Origin: Apoda limacodes | Lineage: Eukaryota; Arthropoda; Insecta; Lepidoptera; Limacodidae | Assembly (NCBI GenBank): GCA_946406115.1 | Contig: OX291562.1 | Location: 12,244,001 to 12,308,000 of the forward strand | Reading direction: 5' to 3' | DNA: 64,000 bases | In this document: in pieces, positions 10,434 to 20,314 of the stretch | Layout of the letters: the number at the start of each line of letters is the position of its first letter | How positions within the stretch are numbered: the first letter of the stretch is position 1 | Notes under the pieces: model-generated | Told to the model about the DNA's origin: nothing | Databases searched by the model: none | What the model saw: only the letters and a program-made list of their open reading frames with translations | Made by a program: the position numbers and the translations under genes

Positions 10434-11344
10434 AAGGTTGGGGAAAAAGTTTCTTCGCATTTTATATGAGAACTTAAGATATTTTTTTTTAAGTTTATTT
10501 ACATTTCATGACAGTATGTATGTGCCATTTTGTTCTAGGACTTTTTGCCATCTCGTAGGTAGTGACATAATACCGTTGCTCTAAAAATTTGGGACTTCTG
10601 ATAAAAAAAACGCGATAAGTAGCTTTGGCAGTATTCTCTTGATGTTAACCTGACACCGCCTAAAGAAATCCGAAGAGACCGAAACAGGTGGAAATCTGAA
10701 GGTGCAAGGTCATGTCTATATGGCGGATGCATTAACACCTCCCAGCCAAACTCTTTTATTTTTTGCTGAGTGGCTAAAGATGTGTGTGGTCTAGCGTTGT
10801 CGTGATGAAAGACCTCACCCTTTCTATTGATCGATTCCGGCCGCTTTCTCTCAACTTCTTGTTTTAATGTCATCAATTGTTGGCAGTAGGGATCCGAATC
10901 GATGGTTCTGCCCGGCGGTAAAAGCTCTTAATGAACAATGCCCTTACAATACCACCATACACACAACATAACCTTATTGCAAGTTAACCCGGGTTTTGAC
11001 ACAGTCTGTGAAACCTGACCGACCATTGACCACGACCTTTTTGCACTTTCTTGTGTTACTTTTTATCACAAGTTATCAATCTTTTTAAAAACTGTTCGGT
11101 TTCATTACGTCCTAATAAAGAATTGCAAATAAGTTCACGATTCATAAGGTTTCTTTCAGTGAGATTGTCTGGCATCCAAAAATCGAGCTTTTTTGTGTAC
11201 CATGCTTTTTTCAAATGGGTCAAAACTGTTTTGTGGTCAGTTCCCCGTTCTTCAACTATGTCGTTACTATACTGATATGCCGATCTTGCTCAACTTTTTC
11301 AAAAAAAGTTTATACATACTATATGCGAAAATATTTTTCCCCTA
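10434..11344 (-). mobile_element. mariner element, deleted and inactive
   Basis: The left end (aggttggggaaaaagtttct) and the reverse complement of the right end (taggggaaaaatattttcgc) are recognisably inverted copies of a mariner terminal repeat, beside a possible TA target on the left. The enclosed minus-strand transposase relic is of DD34D type. At roughly 0.9 kb it is shorter than the usual 1.3 kb of mariners; the N-terminal DNA-binding part of the gene is missing. Confidence 0.85.
10535..11293 (-). pseudogene. mariner transposase (DD34D), 5'-truncated
   Basis: Reading the minus strand gives NDIVEERGTDHKTVLTHLKK, then a KKLDFWMPDNLTERNLMN block. The first catalytic Asp lies in ITCDKK (where mariners usually have a TGDEKW-like motif), the second in HHDNARPH and the third in DLAPSDFH. 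Exactly 34 residues separate the second and third Asp, the mariner signature. The protein ends LRDGKKS at a stop at 10535-10537. Breaks: an in-frame stop near GISV, a frameshift after the first Asp region, and loss of the whole N-terminal helix-turn-helix region. The last 113 codons (10535-10876) are still open. It would have catalysed cut-and-paste transposition into TA; now dead. Confidence 0.9.
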
Positions 11345-11564
11345 CATATTATTGTAGTTTATAAACCCAAAAATATAAATCGAAAACGAAAACACTTACA
11401 TAAATGGTATATTTGTCTTTTGCCTAACTTTTTTACAAACAGTTTCATATTGATTAAGTTAATAAATTTTAACAAATTGTAAGAAGTGGTAGCTCAATAA
11501 CAGTGAAGTTTGAACATGAAATTTCGACCCTTTTTTTATCTTACTGTAGATATTGAGTTTCTTC

Positions 11565-11732
11565 CATAGACATAGAGATCTGAACATTGCATTTCCTAAC
11601 CAAATGTGAAAAAAGTCGCAAAAGCATGTCAGAGACGAAGCGAACGTGCGGTGTCTTGTCTATGAAACCACTGTTTCCCCTTGTCTCTTTCTAAAGTGTG
11701 TCCATGTTCGTGAGGCTATTACGCGGTTTATA
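11565..11732. repeat. CATAGACATAGAGA repeat family, copy 1
   Basis: It contains catagacatagagatc, a cctaaccaaatgtgaaaa block, gtctctttctaaagtgtg and tgttcgtgaggctatt. The same blocks occur at 19030-19332 (split by an insertion) and, inverted and diverged, at 32832-33055 and 33111-33330. No coding content. Confidence 0.65.
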
Positions 11733-11734
11733 TT

Positions 11735-11888
11735 ACTATGGGGTTCTTCAAGAATGAAGTTATTAGATATTTGAAATGTCGGCAATGTGCAAGTGATGCC
11801 CTAAGATGTTGCAAGCAGCCATAGGTTGCGGTGACCGCTTACCATCAGGCGGCCCGCAAGCTTGTTTGCCACCTTAGTAATATAAAAA
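11735..11888 (+). mobile_element. Jockey family A 3' tail, copy 2
   Basis: Sense-strand blocks ggggttcttcaagaatgaag, a diverged tail of the ORF, then gtgaccgcttaccatcaggc and gtttgccacctta, followed by an A run. Matches 52878-53640 in reverse. It is a short 5'-truncated insertion. Confidence 0.85.
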
Positions 11889-12314
11889 AAGTCCATACGA
11901 CAGATTATCTTCTCGAAGTCTTTGGTTTCCCCAGAGAGGTGTGGAAGTTCCAAACGATGGGTAACTTAGCTTATTAGGTAAATGCACTAAAAATGCATGG
12001 CCTATGTCGCCTTTCATTCAAATTCAAGCTGATGATAACGTCTAATAAAAATAATAAAAATAAAAAAATAAAAAAAAGTTTGTCAAACTCATTTGTCATA
12101 CTTTAAAATTCAATTACCGAACCTAAGAAAAGTTCCATAATTGCATACTTTATACACATAATTCTTTAATTTAATTTTTATCAAGCATTTTTTTCGTATG
12201 ACAGCCATGCTTTAAAATAACACTATAATGACTGAATTGATAATAGGTATAATGAGTGAGTTAAATATATGTAAAATATAAAAGGAACACTTATTCTATG
12301 AGCAATAAGTTTTT

Positions 12315-12808
12315 AAAAAAAACCGGTCAAGTGCGAGTCGTACTCGCACACCGAGGGTGTGGTAAGAGGTAAACTGCATTGAAGGACAAACTTAACTTCG
12401 CCGTTGGACAACTGTTGTCCCAATACATGGACATAAGTCGCGGTTAGCTTACCAACTGCAAACAAGTTTACAATTGCAAAAAAAAATGTTTTTTGTGATG
12501 TAATAACAAAATAAACGGTTTTCGGATTTTTCCCTTTACGAGTGCTACATGGCATTACTTTTTGCCAATTTCATGATTCTAAGTCAACAGGAAGTACCCC
12601 GTAGGTTTTGATTTATTTGTGTCACAATATACGGCAAAAATAACCGTAATTTGGGCATAGTTTTTATTGCCTTGACTTAGGAGCTTGATATTTCAATTTG
12701 ATACCTTCACGCGTTCTTGAGTAAAAGGGTCTTGTCAGACAGACAGACAGACGGACAACAAAGTGATCCTATACGTTCCTTTTTTCTTTTTGAGGTACGG
12801 AACCCTTA
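12315..12808 (+). mobile_element. MINE/Helitron-like repeat, near full length
   Basis: The left end is aaaaccggtcaagtgcgagt followed by the partly self-complementary gtactcgcac. The right part carries the GTCY-type microsatellite cagacagacagacggacaac and ends ggtacggaaccctt. The interior has the cttgacttaggagcttgata block typical of this lepidopteran repeat. The 80-codon minus-strand frame inside is a by-product. The Helitron link is from memory of the family and is not shown by this copy. Confidence 0.8.
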
Positions 12809-14178
12809 AAACGAATGTATTTCGCCGCAGTTCTTGTGTTTTCGGTGCAAATTGAGAGCGTAAGGAAGAGAACGTGTAGCACGCAAGAGGGAAAGTGGAT
12901 GGATTAGGATGGGAGGCTATATCGAAACAACGTTCAGCCGCACTCAGCTATTTACAAATAAAAACACAGATTGCTCTTAGGAAATTCATTTATACAGCTC
13001 CAAATACGACTTCCAAGTTATTATTTCTCACCTAAGTCGATACAAAACTAAATATGTACATATTCGTATTTTTTTTTTTGCTTTATTCATTGGACGTCAG
13101 CAAGAGAGCACGTTGGAAACAGAAGTGTCACCAAACTCATGGCATAACACGTGATCAGAAATTTAGAGTCATGTCCTGATTATCATAAAGAATACATACT
13201 GTTAAAACGTAACAGCTGTGGTTTTAGGGTTGCCACCTGCCCACTATAAATAATAAGTATAATGTCCTAAGTTATAGCAATAAAAATGTCTGTAAGTTGC
13301 TTGGAAGATAGGTTGCATTCTAGTATGTGCAACCTCGGCAAAACTTGGAGCTGCTGCAATTGTTGCTGAAAACCGTTAACGACGCAAATGTTTGCGGTTG
13401 AAACGCTAAGTTTGTTGACTTTTGGAACTAAATCACAAGCTATGTGACTGTTTCATCATGGAGACAAGACAGTAGGACTGGTAGCTACTTGGCTCAGAGG
13501 ATGAGGCTAGCTTAACAGCGTCGCAACGCTGCCTCTATTTTGGGCACCGTGCCTCGTGGGAATTCTACGACGGTTTTTTTTATTATCTAAGGTTAAGGTT
13601 TTATTTTAAATTAAGTTTTAAGTAAAATTATCAGCTTTTTATTCAAACTTACGACTACAACTTCTATTCATCTCTCTAGGCGGATAATTTTTTAAAAAAT
13701 CTTTCTCAGTAACAGAAGTTAGCAACCCTTTCTCCTTATATCATTCAGTCATGCGTCAATGTTAGTGTTTTAGATAGATTTAAGCATTTTAGTTTTTTAT
13801 TTCGGTCATTGAAAACTTGAGATGTAAAAAGTACTAACGCTTTTCAAATTTTTGATTTTCTTGTTTAATAATTTATTTTAGTTTTAGTGTGCTGTATATT
13901 TTTAATTGGGTAAACTTAAAACTCGTAGTTCTAGTAAAGGTATCGAAAATGTACCTAGACAATAGTACATTAGATACATACAAGTGAGCTAAGTTGGTAG
14001 GTACACACACTATAGTAGTATGTGCTAGCGTAATGTAGCTAAGTGTATTATGAGTAATGATCATAGCCCACCCGTTTCATACAACATTTTCAAAACACTT
14101 GCGCTTAATAAAAAATATCACTGCCTATATTTTGCTACAATAAAAAATAACACTGCACACTAGTGTAATTATGAAAAG
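12809..14178. other. intergenic DNA, nothing recognised
   Basis: Single-copy-looking sequence with no domain-bearing ORF. A small hairpin cagcgtcgcaacgctg lies near 13518-13533. Confidence 0.5.
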
Positions 14179-15880
14179 TAAAAACCGGCCAAGTGCGTGT
14201 TGTACACTCATAAGTTAGGGTTCCGTAGAATAAGAATTATGTATTGCGAATATCTGAAAAACTTGTGAACGAATTTTGTTCGATGGCAGTATTTATAAAG
14301 GCATATAAACGTTATTTTGTCTTGACTTTTACAATACGTCGTTAAAAGTTAAAAGAGCAGAAGCAACATTTTTCAACCTTCAAAGGTTATAAAAATATAC
14401 TCTAAAAAAAAAAAAATTTAGAAACCACAATGGGATTTTAAAATTCCTATCTGACGATATTCCACACAACAGGGTGCGTAAAAATAGTAGATTCTAAATT
14501 TAACCGAGGGATGAAAAGCACCCATTTCTGATGAGATATTTTGGCTAACAGTTCGAGGCTGAAATGGGTCTTTTGCCCGAATTAAACACTGTACTTTCAT
14601 TTCGAATATGAGAAAATTGCACACAAGCCTATTATTAAAAAGAAACTTACTATATTTATTTATTTTTGAAAACGGTGTTCCATTACAGCTTGAGCCTCTT
14701 TTCTTATTAAATCAGGCGTTAAATTCATTTAGAATAGCTTGATGAACTTAGTTCATTAGGTATAAAATTTAATTCGCTTTACTTCCTTAGAATTTGCACT
14801 TATTACGCTTTCCCGCCTTTTATTTTTCTTTTTCTACGCGCAACATTTTTCAAGCGCCAGTATTTTTGAGTTGATGTTATTGCTAGTTGATACCATTATA
14901 AATTATTTTTAATTTGTCATGATCTACTTAAATAAATTTAAACACGTGTTTCCGACAGCATTTAACCACATATTTGATATAAGCAGGTATTTTAAATAAC
15001 ATCACAAACAAAAAATCTACAACGAAGTTAAGAATAACTCTATTTATTCTTAACATGAAAAATGAAAAAATATTTTCATCTTTCGGTACAATGTATGGAG
15101 GGCTACCTCCATATAGTTAATGGCGGTTAACAAAAACTACTTGTTTAATTTCAATAAGATCTATGCAAATGCGGAATTTAAGGCTCAAATTATAAGGCTT
15201 TGACATACGGACGGCCGGACGGACATGACGCAACAATAAGGCTACGTTCACACGGCGACTATTCGATACGATATTTTACGGTAAAACCGTATAAGAGACA
15301 GCCGTTCACACGGTGCGAGGTCCATTCGGTTTTTTCACGTATGCGGACTTCCCGTATACGTAGCCGCCGTTCACACAGCGTCTATTCGAAACGCTTTGGC
15401 AGTCGCCACACCACCAGTCGTTGAGAGCACGCCATTTTTTCATAGTTATCTAATGATTTATCCCATATTATGGGTCGATACTTGATAGGCGTGATAAATA
15501 ACTCGATCGTAATCGGCAATCCACTTCGTCAAAGACATAACACAACTGCCTGCTGCCTGTCCCCGCGCGAGTCTCGTATACGAGAAACCAATTTGTCCGT
15601 GTGAACGAATCAACGTAAACATAAGCGCCACTGAACATTGCATTCGATAAAATCGTTTCGAGAATCTCGCGTTCCCGGTGACAAAACCTTACGGTATGTC
15701 TCGAATACGAGATTTTCTCCAATAGATGCCGTGTGATCGATTTTCGGAGTTGCCATACAAATTTTGTTGTCACTACGATATTCGATAAAATCTCGTATAC
15801 GGTATACGAGAAAAATTGCGCCGTGTGAACGTTGCCTTTGGTTCCGTTTTTGCAATCGGGCTACAGAACCCGAGAAATCA
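14179..15880 (+). mobile_element. MINE-type repeat split by a nested MITE
   Basis: The 5' end aaaaccggccaagtgcgtgt and gggttccgtagaataagaat match the 5' part of this subfamily, seen again at 22714-22984. The 3' end is split: gacatacggacggccggacg (from about 15203) lies left of the insertion at 15240-15836, and gttccgtttttgcaatcggg...acagaacccga right of it. That the 5' and 3' parts at 14179 and 15880 belong to one insertion is inference from order and orientation. Confidence 0.6.
15240..15836. mobile_element. 597-bp MITE with GGCTACGTTCACACGGCG ends
   Basis: Ends ggctacgttcacacggcg and cgccgtgtgaacgttgcc are inverted copies with one mismatch. The core word gttcacacgg / gttcacacag recurs inside at about 15304 and 15370. 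Words such as cgtatacg are scattered and partly palindromic (ctcgtatacggtatacgag near the right end). It interrupts a MINE 3' end exactly between the GGAC-rich part and the ttccgttttt part. Flanks are taa and ttt; no clear target duplication. The ends resemble PIF/Harbinger MITEs, but I cannot prove that. Overlapping minus-strand frames of about 100 codons inside are by-products. Confidence 0.75.
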
Positions 15881-16711
15881 TAAAAAGAATTGGTCAAAGA
15901 CATTTTTTTTTTTATTCAAATTAGGTTTTTACAAACACTTTTGAATCGTCAAAGTTATGAAATACTATTATTTGAAACCGGTTCACAATGTTGCTGATTT
16001 CTTCCGAGAAGAAGCCGGCAAGAAACTCGATAGTTACTCTTTTATAAAAATCATAAAAAATACAAATAAAATAAATCAATGAGTGTTATGTAAGTTGTAC
16101 TATGAACTACAACGGTGAAATAAAAGCCACCTACTGGTCCTACACTACTTATATCTACGGGTCTACCACATCTCACCAACGGAAGGTGCACCTAAATCAA
16201 TGGGTCTAAATATTAATTAATGGATGTTGAAAATACATAAAAACTAATATTTACGTGTGTCGCAAATCAGCACTGGTAATGAATTAAAACCATTAAAACT
16301 AGTGGAGACATGACAACAATAAATGCCCAGGGCCGTAAAATACATAGTTCTATGCTGTAATTAAAATAAAAAGTACAAAAACTATTTTGCATGTATTTTA
16401 AATACGAAATACAAAATATTTTCTATTTGTGTGTTTGAAATAAAAAATAGTAATTACCGTACTTTATCCATTTTTAATTAAAATACAAACTACGTCGAGA
16501 ATGTTTGATTGAAGTGCCATAATCTAAAACCAACTATAACTTCCATGCTTGAAAGTATCACATGCTTTATGCTTTCACTTGTTATATATATCGCATGTCA
16601 AACTAGATATATTTTTCACTTTAGTTTTAGATTTACTTTGTAATATTAAATTTATTAAATTGTCTGTAAATTTAAATGTTTCTGTATGCTTACCTATAGC
16701 TGCTAGAAAGA

Positions 16712-16985
16712 CTCCCTCGCAGCCTAGTTGGTAGTGTGGCCGACTGCTGGTGTGGGTCTCGCACTGGACAAACATTTATGTGATAAAGAAAACATTTGTA
16801 TTTGTCTTGAGTCTGGGTGTATTTATGATTAATATGTTTGTTTTAACAAAAAAAAAGTAATATATATGTATCTGTGTCCGTTGTCTGGTATCTTTAACAC
16901 AAGCTTTGCTTACTTTGGGACCAGAAGGCGATGTGTGTAATATCCAAAAATGTTTATTAATTTATTTATTTGTTAAAAAAAAAAG
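16712..16985 (+). mobile_element. tRNA-derived SINE, copy 1 (nested in hAT element)
   Basis: It starts ctccctcgcagcctagttgg, where tagttggtagtg resembles an internal promoter A box; the B-box region (gtgggtctcgcactgg) is degraded. The family body is present: cttgagtctgggtgtattta, ttgtctggtat, acaagctttgcttactttgg, and the tail gtaatatccaaaaatgttta ending in T/A repeats. Fuller copies are at 31319-31565 and 56099-56325. Confidence 0.85.
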
Positions 16986-16989
16986 AAAA

Positions 16990-17157
16990 AGAGATCTTAT
17001 TGGGAACGGTCTCGAGTTACACGCACCTGTAATTCGAGAGAAAAATGTATGCAAGTTTATTCACGTGTTTCGAGAGGTAAGTCAGCCTTCCATACATTTT
17101 CTCTCGAATCCTTGTATCCGAATAGTTCGTGACTGTTCCCAATATGGTCGCAGATAA
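16990..17157. repeat. TTATTGGGAACAGTC-family unit, copy 1
   Basis: The left end gatcttattgggaacggtct and the right end gtgactgttcccaatatggt are inverted. Between them lie attcgagagaaaaatgtatg, tttcgagaggtaagtcagcc and catacattttctctcgaat, themselves partly inverted. It is nested in the hAT element immediately after the SINE tail. Other copies: 33541, 41285, 44766, 55232, 56440, 58428. Confidence 0.75.
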
Positions 17158-17419
17158 AAATTGACTCATAAAAATAATGCATGGTTTTAGGAGAGAATGA
17201 AAAATAAAGTACAAACTCAATAAATAACGACCGCTAAATGTATTGATGAAAAACTTATTTTTAACAATTAGTATTTAAAATACTAATTGCAAAATACCTT
17301 GATTTGACGTATTTGAAATTCCAATTACTAATTACAATTCTATAGGTAGTATTGAAATTCATAGTTGTATTTCAAATACGTATTGCAGTTACAAGTAATT
17401 CAAATACTGCCCAGCCCTG

Positions 17420-18463
17420 TAAATGTCGCAATATTAACCCAAATTTTTTACTTTGCAAATAATGTAAATTTGTAATGCCCTACTTGTCCCTACTGAAGGA
17501 GATATGAAATCCCCATTTACGTATAAATAAGGGATTTTTTGCCCAATCTTGCACTAAGCACGTGTACTGCCGCACGAGAATGACTTTTCCGATACAACGT
17601 AAGTGTAAAAACACATCCAAAGGGGGTCAAAAATAAATGATTCAGAATAAATCAACACAAATCCCTACGCTTTGTGTTGTGAAACCAAACCTTAACAGCA
17701 TCATATTTATTCAGTTTCCAGGAGATATCATTACACTGGCAAAGTATGAACAAGATGCACTGTGGTTCAATTATTCCCGTATCTCATGGCTGTCCCTTGA
17801 TAAAACAAGTAGAAAATTTTGTATTTTAGACAAATAAGGAATTGAGATATGGTCTTAACAGTTGTCACAATAGTTAGTTCGTTTAGTTTAGTTTAGTCAG
17901 AGACTAATAGAATACAGTTACTATATCTTAATATAACTGCTACATAGATATGTTTTAACATATCAGAAAAATCCAGAACCCCCTTTTCCTTTTTCATGTA
18001 TATAATGATGTTTTTTACTACCCCATTGAGCAGTGTTAAGAGGGTGACAAATGCCGAGTACCACTTTTCAAAATGGAGATAATCAATTCTTGTAGTCAGT
18101 ATTTAAGGTAGAAAATTTAATTCTATATATAAGAGGTTTTTAATACCAAAAACACAAATAATCACAAAAAGATCTCGAATTTTCTGATTTTTGGGTTTTT
18201 TGACCTCGATCCGTCAGCGTATATAACATTATTATTTATATAATGGCGATATATCTAAATGGCCCACGAATGCTACAACTAAAATCAAAAAATTTTTTTT
18301 TTAATTATTGTAAAAACCGCTAAGGTGCATTATCTCGCTCACATCCACGTACTTATAAATAGCTGTGTTTCTAACTGTCACATGCGGTCACATGGAGATG
18401 GAAAATACTGTTATTTTTAAGTCAGAGTACTGGGCTTAAATAGAGAATTTATAATCATCGTTT
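17420..18463. other. intergenic DNA, nothing recognised
   Basis: The 66-codon frame at 17637-17837 has no domain. No terminal repeats or tandem repeats were seen. Confidence 0.5.
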
Positions 18464-18650
18464 TTAGGGCTCCGTAGTCACCACGGAACCCTTATAGTTT
18501 CGCTATGTCCGTTCGTCTGTCTGTCTGTCCGCAGCTTAGGTCAAGAACACTTATTACTATAAAGAAAGCTGCAATTTGCCATTGGTACACCTACATATTA
18601 ATCATGTCGAAAAGTAATAAAGTAAAATCTTGCCAAGACTAAGTGTGTGG
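18464..18650 (-). mobile_element. MINE-type repeat fragment
   Basis: Reads in reverse: gggctccgtagtcaccacgg, aacccttatagtttcgctat, then the GTCY tract gttcgtctgtctgtctgtcc and the gaaagctgcaatttgccat block. Truncated toward 18650. Confidence 0.75.
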
Positions 18651-19029
18651 CGACACCACGGGCTTAATAAGTCGTTCAAAAACATTGCCGGTATGCAAAA
18701 AGTATTTGCATAAGTTTGCGAAATATTAAGTTTAAAGTGCTAATTTTTGTTTGAGTGCTATTTTACCAAAGAACTGAATTTTTTGACGCAGCCGTTGCTG
18801 AGAATCAATTGTACTGATGACTAAGAACTGAAGCAAGCGGCATAGTCACGGTTATATTTTTGGATCTGTTGCAAATATACAAACGGGATTTTAAGAATAT
18901 TACTTTGCTATTTTTATTTGCTACAAAACTGATTACTTTTCCACAGCCGTTGACAAAAACCATGGTCTTGCTTATTTAAAACTGAAGCCAGCGCAGCCAC
19001 TGCCGCAGCTGGATCCAGATGCAGGTATC

Positions 19030-19332
19030 CTATAGACATAGAGAACTAGACAACGCAATTCCTAGCCAGGTGTAAAAAAAATCAGCCAAGTGCGAGTCTG
19101 ACTCGCGCACGATGAGTTCCGTAACATTATCTATAAAAACATTACATTTGTTTTATAGGAGCATCCCTTAAATATTTGTTTTATTTTAATTTAATTATTT
19201 ATTTTTAAATTGAATTTATAACTAAATATTCTGTTCTTTTCTTGTCTTGTCTATGAGAAAAGATACCACAGGTTAACTTTGTCTCTTTCTAAAGTGTGGT
19301 CAATTTCGTGAGCCTATTGCGCAGTTTATAGG
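19030..19332. repeat. CATAGACATAGAGA repeat family, copy 2, split by a MINE piece
   Basis: The left part (tatagacatagagaactaga, then cctagccaggtg) and the right part (cttgtcttgtctatgagaaa, gtctctttctaaagtgtgg, ttcgtgagcctattgcgcag) match copy 1 at 11565-11732. Roughly 160 bp of MINE sequence intervene. Confidence 0.65.
19077..19235 (+). mobile_element. MINE-type 5' fragment nested in a repeat
   Basis: It begins aatcagccaagtgcgagtct with gactcgcgcacgatgagttc. The cattatctataaaaac and aggagcatcccttaaatatt blocks of the subfamily at 36725 and 42938 follow. Truncated before the GTCY part. Confidence 0.7.
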
Positions 19333-20237
19333 ACAGATTACAGAACCCGAAGAGTATGTGATATCCAAACAGGAATTGTAGCACTTTTATTTCTTTCTCA
19401 TATATTTTATTATTTATATTTGGTTTTTTTGCAAAAGAACCGTGTTCTCTTCCGCAAACATTGCCGGTAAACCATGGTTTGATTGGCGTCTTCAGTCTGC
19501 TGATTCTCTGGACTTAATCAGTACCCTTAGTTAGCCTGATACCTTCGTTCTAATTCACATTCTTAAAAAAACCCTGAGGATATGTCTTTTTATTGCCCGA
19601 TATGCGTCTTTTAGCTTATAAAAAGCGTACAACGACAGAAGTGACAGATTTATTTATACACATAACAGGTTACAGACAGACAATACATACAGTTTATTTA
19701 TACAAACACTTAATGAACAGACTGACCCTACAGCATGTGTTTATGTTACGTATTAGATAATACGCATTACTAAAGCATAAATACAATAAAATACGGTTGA
19801 GGAACACGTCAAGTTAACTTAATCCAGACTAAATAACGCGAAAATACGCTGTTTTTGTGCAAATTTTGTGGCTAAACTATAGCATCTAAAGGATTGAAAA
19901 AAATATATGTTACGAAACTTGCTTTTGTCCTGTGCATTACCTTAGTGAGTAATTTTCATTTATTGTACTTAATGCAATAAAACATCTGGAAGTGACCATT
20001 GTTTTAACACTTGTGCAAATTTTTAAAGCGCGTTTTGCTTTTGCTTGCAATTAAAGTTGGTTAAATAATTAGAATAGCAAAAAGTCTAAGTTATAGCAAT
20101 AAGTCAAAAAATGTGACTACAAAACGGTAATAACGTTAAATTCCATACAAAAAAATTAAAAGTTTCAAGGCGTCGTTACGGTATAAATTACTTAAGAAGT
20201 ATATAATATATATATCCCATAGTAATGTATATGACAT
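19333..20237. other. intergenic DNA, nothing recognised
   Basis: No ORF with domain content and no recognisable repeat beyond short AT tracts. Confidence 0.5.
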
Positions 20238-20314
20238 TATCTTATTATTTATAGTGCATTTACATACACAACGTTAGAATTACAGAAATTAGCTTTCTGG
20301 CTTATATCGCTCTC

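Larger units (their letters stand above)
16328..17419. mobile_element. hAT-type non-autonomous element with 8-bp target duplication
   Basis: Ends cagggccg (16328) and cagccctg (17419) form a hAT-like CAGGGC terminal inverted repeat. Next to the ends come related AT-rich words (gtattttaaatacgaaatac on the left, gtatttcaaatacgtattgc on the right). Flanking octamers are taaatgcc on the left and taaatgtc on the right, matching at 7 of 8 positions, as expected for an old hAT insertion. A SINE (16712-16985) and a short repeat unit (16990-17157) are nested inside. Confidence 0.8.

Noticed and set aside
15200..15903. Several overlapping frames of 60-100 codons rich in Arg and Ser
   Set aside because: They lie in both orientations across a MITE whose words repeat; frames are by-products of the repeat.
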